A stretch of 13,446 nucleotides of DNA from an uncultured Collinsella sp. (GTDB lineage: Bacteria > Actinomycetota > Coriobacteriia > Coriobacteriales > Coriobacteriaceae). The translations under genes and the position numbers were made by a program. The notes beneath the pieces are model-generated. The model searched no databases. It saw only the letters and a program-made list of their open reading frames with translations, and was not told the origin of the DNA. The stretch covers positions 1 to 13,446 of the forward strand of contig CABUMU010000051.1 in assembly GCA_902492855.1 (NCBI GenBank), read 5' to 3'. Positions 7,178-13,446 of the stretch are shown here, piece after piece (positions within the stretch are counted from its first letter, which is position 1; each line of letters begins with the position of its first letter).

Positions 7178-7345
7178 ATGGAGGAAGATCAGGCTGTTCA
7201 TGCCGAAAGGGAGCTGGATAAGTTCACGCTCTCGATAACCCGCGAGGATAAGCGGGCTCTTAAGTCCTATGCCGCGCGCCAGGATAAGACGGTGGCTAAG
7301 GTCCTGCGCGAATGGATTGACGAGAAGTGTAAGGGGGAGAAGTGA
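7178..7345 (+). CDS. Ribbon-helix-helix (CopG/Arc-like) small DNA-binding protein
   Basis: This 55-residue protein starts at ATG 7178 with a good binding site, CGGAGGG, 6 bases upstream. After a short acidic N-terminus, residues 15-50 follow the RHH_1 pattern: a beta strand (KFTLSIT), helix A (REDKRALKSYAARQD) and helix B (TVAKVLREWIDEK). RHH proteins form dimers whose paired strands insert into the DNA major groove; many are autorepressors. Its TGA overlaps the ATG of mod (TGATG), so the two are translationally coupled. The 22-bp palindrome at the promoter is the obvious candidate binding site. It may be the controller of the restriction operon or an antitoxin-like relic; there is no toxin gene beside it. 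A small RHH gene leading a type III operon is not a standard component. Confidence 0.82.
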   Translation: MEEDQAVHAERELDKFTLSITREDKRALKSYAARQDKTVAKVLREWIDEKCKGEK

Positions 7346-9528
7346 TGTCTCAAACAGCGCAAGCGGTCGTTCAGGACCTTGTTGATCGCGCTGTCAAGCT
7401 GGGCGATCGTCAGCTCGCTGCCGACATCCGAGCCTTTGCTGCGCAGCGCCAGTTTGGGCTTGTGTTTGAACACAACCGCCCGGAACGACTTCGCCTTTAT
7501 GGCAAACCTATCATGAAGGGCGATATCGTACAGGTGCTTCCCGAGCGTGGTAAAAAAGAGGACTCTAGCTCCCAACTGCTTTGGTTGGTAAATACCGTTC
7601 GGGGGGGGGTTGCTGATCTAAAGCCATATCAATCGCCCTCATATGACGAAAACGAATGTGAGCCCCGCTCCGTTGCTGTCGACGATGTCGTGCCTGTTGC
7701 TGAGTATGACCAGCCGATTTATGCTGGCCTCAAAGAGACTGGGCGTGTCGAGCGCGGTGGCGATAAGCCCTATCAAGTAGTCATTAACGGCGAGAACTAC
7801 CATGCTCTTGAAACCTTGGCCTTTGCCTATGCAGGCAAAGTGGACTGCATATATATTGACCCGCCCTATAACACTGGCGCCCGCGACTGGAAATACAACA
7901 ACGATTACGTCGACGGCTCCGATGCTTATCGCCACTCCAAGTGGCTCGCCTTCATGGAGCGCCGCCTCAAGCTCGCCAAGCAGCTGCTCAATCCCAACGA
8001 TTCCGTACTCATCGTGACGATCGATGAGAAGGAGTACGCAAGGCTTGAGCTTCTTTTAGAGAGTGTTTTTCCCAACGCGACCGGTATTCAGACGGTTTCA
8101 ATCACCATAAACAAGAACGGGGTCGCCCGCGGCAACCAGTTCAAGAGGGCTGACGAGTACGCTGTCTTCTGCTTTTTTGGTACCGCCACGCCGTGCCATG
8201 TGGACCGCAGACTCTATTCCGTTGAGTTCGGAGAACTTGAGAAAAAAGTGGCTGATGACGCGTCGAGCAGCCGCTCCCAACGTAAAGTACGTTGGGAGCG
8301 GCTGCTGAGAGGCGGTTCCAATTCGGCGCGAAGTGATCGACCTAATCTCTTTTATCCAATCTACATCAACGAGAGAAGCCGAACCATAGAGGCGATTGGC
8401 GATAGCATTCCTCGTGAAATGGATTATCACGCGGTGCCGGGCGTTGATGGGCTGCGCGCAATTTGGCCCATCCGCCCTGATGGACGTGAAGCCACGTGGC
8501 ATATGTCTCAACCCACGCTAAAACAGAAGCTGGACAAGGGTTTTGCCCGAGTAAGCACATATGATGAGAAGAACGATAGATACACGCTCCTTTATCTTGC
8601 CAATATTCAAGAAGACAGGCTTGCAAAAGGCGAGCTGAAAATCGTAGGCAGACGCGATGACGGGTCTGCGATTCTCGAGGCGGTTGGCGAGGCGACTGCA
8701 ATACCAACAACAGTTTGGTCGGGAGCTCAATTCTCAGCTGGAGAATATGGAAGTCGATACATTAAGCGATTCCTAGGCCATCGGTCTTTCAGCTTCCCGA
8801 AGTCCCTTTATGCGACCGAGCTCTCAATTGCTTCCGTTGTCGCCGACAAGCTCGATGCCCTTATAGTCGACTTCTTCTCAGGGTCGGGCACCACGGCGCA
8901 CGCCGTCATGCGCCTGAACCATCAGGACGGCGGGCGCAGGCACTCCATCAGCATCACGAACAACGAGGTCTCAGAGGAGGAATCCAAAAAGCTCACTAAG
9001 CGCGGTCTTCGCCAAGGCGACCCCGAATGGGAGGCGCTGGGCATCTGCCAGTACGTTACCAAACCTCGCGTCACGGCGGCCATAACGGGCAAGACGCCCG
9101 AGGGCGATCTCATCAAGGGTGACTACAAGTTCACCGATGAGTTCCCCATGGCCGACGGCTTCGAGGAGAACGCCGTCTTCTTCGACCTCACCTACGAAGA
9201 CCCAGACGCCGTCGAGCTGGGCGTGGCCTTCGAGGAGATCGCGCCCTTGCTCTGGCTGCGCGCTGGCTCGCGTGGCAGCATCATCAAGCACGAGCAGCCG
9301 GGCTTTGCCATGGCCGACGCCTACGCCGTCCTCTTCGACTTTGCTTCGGTCGGCGCTTTCATAGACGCCGTCAAGCAGAACGCCAGCATAGGGTGCGCTT
9401 ATGTGATCACGGACGACACGGCTCGATATGCCTCCGTCAAGGCACAGCTGCCCGGGGTCGACGTCGTCCGCCTGTACGAGAACTACCTGCAATCGTTCAA
9501 GATTGCCGCCGAGGATGCGGTGAGGTAA
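7345..9528 (+). CDS. mod: Type III-like adenine-specific DNA methyltransferase (Mod), phase-variable
   Basis: Mod transfers a methyl group from S-adenosylmethionine to N6 of adenine and provides sequence recognition for the Mod-Res complex. The 727-residue protein has the beta-class order: catalytic motif IV DPPYNTG (residues 172-178) comes before the SAM-binding motif I DFFSGSGTT (509-517). The region between, containing KVRWERLLRGGSNSARSDRP and FYPI, is typical of type III Mod and includes the target-recognition part. I chose ATG 7345, which overlaps the stop of the small upstream gene, with GGGGGAGA just before it; GTG 7342 is an alternative. A run of nine G at codons 86-89 makes the gene potentially switchable; it is in frame here. 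G+C in two 60-base samples of the central part (8041, 8341) is 45-47%, against 58-70% in two samples near the 3' end (9121, 9241), suggesting exchange of the recognition module. A strong inverted repeat lies at 8266-8306. Confidence 0.94.
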   Translation: MSQTAQAVVQDLVDRAVKLGDRQLAADIRAFAAQRQFGLVFEHNRPERLRLYGKPIMKGDIVQVLPERGKKEDSSSQLLWLVNTVRGGVADLKPYQSPSYDENECEPRSVAVDDVVPVAEYDQPIYAGLKETGRVERGGDKPYQVVINGENYHALETLAFAYAGKVDCIYIDPPYNTGARDWKYNNDYVDGSDAYRHSKWLAFMERRLKLAKQLLNPNDSVLIVTIDEKEYARLELLLESVFPNATGIQTVSITINKNGVARGNQFKRADEYAVFCFFGTATPCHVDRRLYSVEFGELEKKVADDASSSRSQRKVRWERLLRGGSNSARSDRPNLFYPIYINERSRTIEAIGDSIPREMDYHAVPGVDGLRAIWPIRPDGREATWHMSQPTLKQKLDKGFARVSTYDEKNDRYTLLYLANIQEDRLAKGELKIVGRRDDGSAILEAVGEATAIPTTVWSGAQFSAGEYGSRYIKRFLGHRSFSFPKSLYATELSIASVVADKLDALIVDFFSGSGTTAHAVMRLNHQDGGRRHSISITNNEVSEEESKKLTKRGLRQGDPEWEALGICQYVTKPRVTAAITGKTPEGDLIKGDYKFTDEFPMADGFEENAVFFDLTYEDPDAVELGVAFEEIAPLLWLRAGSRGSIIKHEQPGFAMADAYAVLFDFASVGAFIDAVKQNASIGCAYVITDDTARYASVKAQLPGVDVVRLYENYLQSFKIAAEDAVR
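7601..7609 (+). repeat. G9 homopolymer tract in mod (phase-variation candidate)
   Basis: Nine consecutive G follow a C at 7600. With nine G the frame reads CGG GGG GGG GTT GCT GAT and continues to the full Mod. With eight G it reads CGG GGG GGG TTG CTG ATC TAA; with ten it reads CGG GGG GGG GGT TGC TGA. Both single-base slips therefore stop within seven codons. Poly-G slippage in type III mod genes is a known switch in other bacteria. Confidence 0.9.
8266..8306. repeat. 19-bp perfect inverted repeat with 3-base loop inside mod
   Basis: The arm AGCAGCCGCTCCCAACGTA (8266-8284) is followed by AAG and its exact reverse complement (8288-8306). It encodes SSRSQRKVRWERLL. The right arm codes for the conserved KVRWERLL stretch; the left arm codes for a Ser/Arg stretch that looks less constrained. 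The mRNA would fold into a very stable hairpin in mid-gene. Confidence 0.95.
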
Positions 9529-9530
9529 GC

Positions 9531-12440
9531 ATGAGAGTCGAACTTAAGGATTTCCAAGCCGGGGCAGTCGCGACCCTGGCAAACAAGTTGCAGTCGATGC
9601 GCCGACGCTATGAGCAGGACGGCGAACTGTCTTCGGTGTGCCTCGCATCTCCCACGGGCTCGGGCAAGACGGTCATGTGCGCGGCGACGATCGAAGCACT
9701 CTTCTTCGGAGACGATGATCTGGGCCTCATGCCCGACGAGAATGCCGTTGTTCTTTGGCTCTCGGATTCCCCGAGCCTGAACGAGCAGACGAGCGTGCGT
9801 TTCTCCAGCGTGGCGGACAAGCTGGCAGACAGCATCCTCGATAGGCGCCATCTGGTCACGATTACCAACGACTTCGGAGCCGCGCACGACATTCTCGAAC
9901 CGCGCCATATCTATTTCCTCAGCAAGGACCTGCTTAGCAAGAATGGCCTGCTCACCAAGGGTGGTGAGGCCAACTCCGGCCGCGTGTTCTGGGATATCCT
10001 TGACCGCACCATCAGGGACCCGGAGCGTAACCTCTATCTGTTCATAGACGAGGCCCACCGCGGTCTGGGGGCCAATGCATCAAGTGAGCGCGGCACCGCG
10101 ACGATTTACGCCAACCTAATTGATGGCCTGGATGGTCGTGCAGCGATGCCCGTTGTCGTTGGTGTCTCCGCCACGCCGCAGAGGTTCGAGGCAGCTATGG
10201 ACCAGCGCGCCGATCGCGTGCGTATGCCAAAGGTCGCTGTGACCCCTCGCGAGGTCCAGGAGTCAGGTCTGCTCAAGGACATCATCGAGTTGCGCGTGCC
10301 AGAGAAGGACGACCCAGTCGAGCACCAGTACCTCACTATGGCGTGCGAGCGCTATGCCCTGGCCTGCCGCGAGTGGGGCGAGTACTGTGCCCGTGAGGGC
10401 GAGAGTCCCGTCAACCCGCTGCTGCTCATCCAAGCGGCGGACAACGTGAGCAGCTCGGCCCTGGCCGAGATGTGCGACCAGATCACGGGCTTGGTCCCCG
10501 GCCTTTCCGAGGCGATGTCGTTCGCCAACGTCTTCGGCGAGCATAAGGACATCGCGGCGGGAAGATACCTCATTCCCTATGTCGAGCCCGAGTTCGTTCA
10601 GGACACCTCGCGCATTCGCGTACTCTTCGCCAAGGAGGCTGTCTCCAACGGATGGGACTGCCCGCGAGCGGAGGTCATCTTCTCGCAGCGCAGGCGTTCG
10701 GACTCGACCTATATCGCACAGCTCGTGGGACGTATGGTACGCACCCCGCTCGCGCGGCGCATCGAATCCGATGACCTTTTGAACTCCGTCGCCTGCTACC
10801 TGCCCCAGTTCAATCCCGAGAGCACTCAGGACGTGGTCGACTACCTCATGGGCCGCAAGGACGACATGGGCGAGAGCTCCATCGGCAAGCAGAACATCGT
10901 TCTCAACCCCGTGACCATCACGGCGGCTGCGCCCAAGTCCGAAGCCGACTACCAACAGGAGCTCAAGGCGTACGAGGAGAACGAGAAGGCCATCGAGGCG
11001 GCGCGGCAGGCACAACCCGGCTACCAGGCGCCGCTTGCCGGCATCGCGATTCAGGAGCCGTTGGACATGCAGGGAACGCAGCCCTCGCTTGCCTCGGCGG
11101 TCAGCCCCGTCGACGTCCCGGCGCCAGAAGCGGAGCCGGCACCTCAGTCCGCAACGGGCAACTACGTTGCAGCGCCTGCCCCGCAGCAACCTGCGACACC
11201 TGAGCCAAGTTCCACACAGACCGAGCCGACCCAGCCCGTCTCGGTCGTAAAACCCGTGCCCATGGCAAAGCCCAAGCCGCCCACCAAGCGCGAGCAGTCT
11301 TTCACGCACCAGGAGTGGCAGGGCATCCGCACGGCCTTCGATTCCATCCCCGTCCAGCGCATTCCGAAGAAGGCTAGAAACGAATTCCAGAGCCTGGTTA
11401 AGACGGCGACCCTGCTCGTGGAGACCGGCCTCGACACTGGGGCCGCGGCAGACGTGAACAGACAGTTCGTCCAGAAGCTCTCGGGCTTCATCGTTGCCAA
11501 CGAAGACGAGTACAACGAGGCCAAACACGACGTAGAGGTAGCCGAGACCGTCAAGATCACGCTCAACAAGCTCAACGAGACCGAGGACCAGGAGCAGGAG
11601 GAGGCCCGCACGGACGCAGAGGGCCTCAGGAAGGCCGCCCGCGATGCTGATATCCGCTTCACGAAGGAGTTCGCGCAGGCGTATCGCCGTGCCAACTTCA
11701 AAGAGCTGGGGCGCCCCGAGTGCGACCTGCGCCTTGCCGCAGCGGTGCGCACACGGGCCATCGTCGATGCGCTCGAGGGCTGGGCGGCTCAATGCCGAAA
11801 GGAATACTTCGATAAGGTCGATGGATCTGGCGATTATGACTACCTTAACGGCGCGGCAAAGCAGCGTTACGACGAACTGGCCCGTGAAACCGAAGGCAAG
11901 CGCCTAACAAAGATAGAGTGGCCCACGTCTGCCAGCACGTCGGACGACTTCGCTAAGTATCCGTGTCATATCGTGCAGAAAGAGGACGGCCTCTGCCCGC
12001 TCGACCTGAACCCAGCGGAAGACTATATCGTTAGGAACGAATTGGCAAAGAATCGCACGGTTGCCTTCTATCGCAATCCGTCGGGCAGCATGTCTGCCAA
12101 GGCGTTTTCGATTCCGTACATGTCTTCGGTGGGACGCAAGGCCCTGCATCCAGACTTCCTCTTCTTCGCGAAAGATGCAGAGGGCGTCATCAGGCCGTCC
12201 ATCGTCGACCCGCATGGCGAGTTCCTCGGCGACACGCTGGCAAAGCTTAGGGGCTATGTGACCTATCTGCGCGATTATCCCGACGTGTTCAAGCAGGTAC
12301 TCTTCGTCGGGGATATGGGCGAGGGCGTGTACAAGGTGCTCAACCTCTTGCGATTCGATGTGCAGGATGCCGTGATGGGCTACAGCGATGTCGACTGTAA
12401 GGCGCTCTTCTACGGCTCCTTCGCAAACGACTATCACTAG
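9531..12440 (+). CDS. res: Type III-like restriction subunit Res, DEAD/DEAH helicase with variant nuclease region
   Basis: Res provides ATP-driven translocation and DNA cleavage in the Mod-Res complex. The 969-residue protein has a superfamily 2 helicase core: Walker A SPTGSGKT (residues 40-47), Walker B/DEAH IDEAH (DEAH at 173-176), motif III SATP (213-216), NGWDCPRAEV, and motif VI QLVGRMVR (397-404). Residues about 490-585 form a Pro/Ala/Gln-rich low-complexity linker. A mainly helical, charged region follows. The C-terminus has HPDFLFF (873-879) and IVDPHGEF (891-898), then LAKLRGYVTYL. This is in the position of the PD-(D/E)xK nuclease of type III Res, but no ordinary ExK is seen. The frame is open from 9393 inside mod; ATG 9531, two bases after the mod stop with GTGAGGT upstream, is the better start. 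It is cotranscribed with mod; a hairpin follows. Confidence 0.93.
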   Translation: MRVELKDFQAGAVATLANKLQSMRRRYEQDGELSSVCLASPTGSGKTVMCAATIEALFFGDDDLGLMPDENAVVLWLSDSPSLNEQTSVRFSSVADKLADSILDRRHLVTITNDFGAAHDILEPRHIYFLSKDLLSKNGLLTKGGEANSGRVFWDILDRTIRDPERNLYLFIDEAHRGLGANASSERGTATIYANLIDGLDGRAAMPVVVGVSATPQRFEAAMDQRADRVRMPKVAVTPREVQESGLLKDIIELRVPEKDDPVEHQYLTMACERYALACREWGEYCAREGESPVNPLLLIQAADNVSSSALAEMCDQITGLVPGLSEAMSFANVFGEHKDIAAGRYLIPYVEPEFVQDTSRIRVLFAKEAVSNGWDCPRAEVIFSQRRRSDSTYIAQLVGRMVRTPLARRIESDDLLNSVACYLPQFNPESTQDVVDYLMGRKDDMGESSIGKQNIVLNPVTITAAAPKSEADYQQELKAYEENEKAIEAARQAQPGYQAPLAGIAIQEPLDMQGTQPSLASAVSPVDVPAPEAEPAPQSATGNYVAAPAPQQPATPEPSSTQTEPTQPVSVVKPVPMAKPKPPTKREQSFTHQEWQGIRTAFDSIPVQRIPKKARNEFQSLVKTATLLVETGLDTGAAADVNRQFVQKLSGFIVANEDEYNEAKHDVEVAETVKITLNKLNETEDQEQEEARTDAEGLRKAARDADIRFTKEFAQAYRRANFKELGRPECDLRLAAAVRTRAIVDALEGWAAQCRKEYFDKVDGSGDYDYLNGAAKQRYDELARETEGKRLTKIEWPTSASTSDDFAKYPCHIVQKEDGLCPLDLNPAEDYIVRNELAKNRTVAFYRNPSGSMSAKAFSIPYMSSVGRKALHPDFLFFAKDAEGVIRPSIVDPHGEFLGDTLAKLRGYVTYLRDYPDVFKQVLFVGDMGEGVYKVLNLLRFDVQDAVMGYSDVDCKALFYGSFANDYH

Positions 12441-12508
12441 TATCGTCTGGATTTGCCCGGCGGGCGTCTCGGATCATATACCAGAACCGAATTAGCAAGG
12501 CTCACTAA

Positions 12509-12540
12509 GGCGGCCGTCCGTTAGGGGCGGCCGCCTCTCT
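12509..12540 (+). terminator. Terminator-like hairpin after res
   Basis: GGCGGCCGTCC (12509-12519) pairs with GGGCGGCCGCC (12525-12535), 11 bp with one G-U pair and a 5-base loop, followed by the pyrimidine string TCTCT. It lies 68 bases after the res stop. The T tract is weak, but the stem is very stable. Confidence 0.68.
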
Positions 12541-12600
12541 TCAGTCTTGACCCATGATTTCCAACGTTTCGGTGGCATTCACGGTCATGACCTTGTATCC

Positions 12601-12800
12601 GTTACGCGGGTGGCACCTCCGCTACGCCGCGTCAAGGGGGCCCATGAGACCCCGCACAAACCTCCGCTCCGCTCCGGTTGGTGGAGGTCGTCACGGACCT
12701 CCCTTGACCCGTCTTCGCTCCGGTGCGGCTTTGCAGGGAGCAAAGCCGACGACGACGCGCGGCGTCGCCATTCGGCTTTGCCCGCAGGGGCGAGATGTTG
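12601..12800. other. Cluster of inverted repeats upstream of the DUF2958 gene
   Basis: Several stems are packed together in this non-coding stretch: GTCAAGGG (12631) with CCCTTGAC (12701); GGAGGTC (12683-12689) with GACCTCC (12696-12702), loop 6; CGGCTTTGC (12726-12734) with GCAAAGCCG (12740-12748), loop 5; and CGACGC with GCGTCG (12753-12767), loop 3. CGGCTTTGC recurs at 12773. The two longest-range stems share bases 12701-12702. Frames running through here have no credible start, so I read it as a structured leader, small RNA or element-specific regulatory region. Confidence 0.5.
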
Positions 12801-12829
12801 AGGGCAGGGTGCCCGAAACGGAGGAAGAT

Positions 12830-13129
12830 ATGCAGGAGCTGATGACGAGGAAGATTGCGGAGGTGCTACCGAGGCTCTATGAGCAAGACGGCGTGGAAGA
12901 CCCCACGGTATACGTCCACTACTTCTCGTGCGTGAACGGATGGGACTGGTGGCTGCTCGAGTTCGATGGGACGGACGAGGCGTTCGGCCTCGTCGAGGGC
13001 TATGACGACGAGCTCGGCTACTTCAGCATCAAGGAGATGGAGGAGCTGAACCGCCAAATGGGGTTCGCCGCCGTCGAGCGCGACGAGTACTTCGAGCCGA
13101 AGCCGCTCAGCGCCGTCAGAGGGAGGTAG
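12830..13129 (+). CDS. DUF2958 family protein
   Basis: This 99-residue acidic, probably cytoplasmic protein matches the DUF2958 pattern closely: VLPRLYEQDG near the N-terminus, YVHYFSCVNGWDWWLLEFDG (aromatic-rich core), FGLVEGYDDELGYFSIKEMEEL, and the ending VERDEYFEPKPLS. The biochemical role is not known; members are common on plasmids, integrative elements and islands. The frame is open from 12554, but that extension runs through the inverted-repeat region and looks non-native. I chose ATG 12830 because GGAGG lies 5 bases upstream and the family begins at this point. The next gene starts 4 bases after its stop, so the two form an operon that probably continues beyond the window. Confidence 0.82.
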   Translation: MQELMTRKIAEVLPRLYEQDGVEDPTVYVHYFSCVNGWDWWLLEFDGTDEAFGLVEGYDDELGYFSIKEMEELNRQMGFAAVERDEYFEPKPLSAVRGR

Positions 13130-13133
13130 CTCC

Positions 13134-13427
13134 ATGGAGATGGATGAGTTTGACGCCGTGGGCAGATTCGGCAAGTCCCCGGGCGGAGCCGTCGGGCTGA
13201 CTGTCGTCGTCGAGTTTGAGTCGGGCGGCGAGGGCGGGGCGTTCGAGGTGGGCACTGCTCCGGAGGGGTCGCCCGAACTCGGGCGACTCGTCTCGGACGC
13301 ACGCGACGAGGCCGACGCTATGGTGGAGGATGGGGGCGGATGGGCTGCCGTCCGCATCGGATTCGGCGACGTGGAGAGCATCGATTGCGAGAGCGGACGG
13401 ACCGTGTACTTTGCCGGAGAGGGGTGA
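13134..13427 (+). CDS. Hypothetical small acidic protein
   Basis: I do not recognise this 97-residue protein. It is strongly acidic and glycine-rich (GLTVVVEFESGGEGGAFEVG; DARDEADAMVEDGGGWAAVRIGFGDVESIDC), suggesting a compact beta-rich fold, with no signal peptide or membrane segment. GGGAGG lies 7 bases before ATG 13134; ATG 13140 is possible but less well placed. It follows the DUF2958 gene by 4 bases and is probably an accessory gene of the same element. The last 19 bases of the window contain no feature I can support. Confidence 0.68.
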   Translation: MEMDEFDAVGRFGKSPGGAVGLTVVVEFESGGEGGAFEVGTAPEGSPELGRLVSDARDEADAMVEDGGGWAAVRIGFGDVESIDCESGRTVYFAGEG

Positions 13428-13446
13428 GGAGCATACAGAGAACGCG

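Noticed and set aside
8242..8247. A6 runs in mod (also near 7552) as further slippage tracts
   Set aside because: Six bases is too short to stand out; only the G9 run is notable.
9393..9530. Extended start for res inside mod
   Set aside because: The extra 46 residues are an out-of-frame reading of mod; ATG 9531 has a binding site and the expected N-terminus.
10263..11792. 509-residue open frame on the minus strand opposite res
   Set aside because: It lies wholly opposite the recognised helicase and has an Arg/Leu/Gly-rich pattern without motifs.
12554..12829. N-terminal extension of the DUF2958 frame, and an overlapping 84-residue frame at 12547-12801
   Set aside because: Both run through the inverted-repeat region, have no ribosome binding site, and look unlike any natural protein; the family N-terminus is at 12830.

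Overview
The window looks like a chromosomal segment of a high-G+C Gram-positive gut-type actinobacterium. My best guess is Coriobacteriia, Collinsella or a relative, from codon use, strong purine-rich ribosome binding sites and overall style; this is inference, since no rRNA or other lineage marker is present. The left half (1-6740) is ordinary chromosome. It holds a multi-cluster ferredoxin-like protein entering from the left edge, the ATPase YchF, a small DUF1648 membrane protein, an unrecognised gene divergent from a small XRE-type regulator across a 24-bp perfect palindrome, a short-repeat-bearing intergenic region, a cytoplasmic-type L-asparaginase (minus strand) and, divergent from it, the GMP synthase gene guaA with a strong terminator.

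The right half (6740-13446) looks accessory. After about 350 bases of A+T-richer DNA without genes comes a tight operon: a 55-residue ribbon-helix-helix protein, a type III-like DNA adenine methyltransferase (Mod) and a helicase/nuclease subunit (Res). The stop of the small gene overlaps the start of mod, and res starts 2 bases after mod. A 22-bp perfect palindrome overlaps the putative promoter, suggesting autoregulation by the small protein. A G/C-rich hairpin ends the operon. It is followed by about 300 bases rich in inverted repeats and then two small co-oriented genes, a DUF2958 protein and an unknown 97-residue protein, the former of a kind usual on plasmids and integrative elements. The end of guaA is a known insertion hotspot for genomic islands, which fits this layout, but no integrase or duplicated guaA end is visible here.

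The most notable signal is a run of nine G inside mod (7601-7609, codons 86-89). The gene is in frame at nine G. Eight or ten G would give a stop codon within a few codons, so the system has the structure of a phase-variable (ON/OFF) methyltransferase, captured here ON. The same gene also holds a 19-bp perfect inverted repeat with a 3-base loop (8266-8306), and its central, probably target-recognition, part is lower in G+C than its 3' part. Res carries an unusual proline-rich linker and a C-terminal PD...DPHG pattern in place of an obvious PD...ExK nuclease motif.
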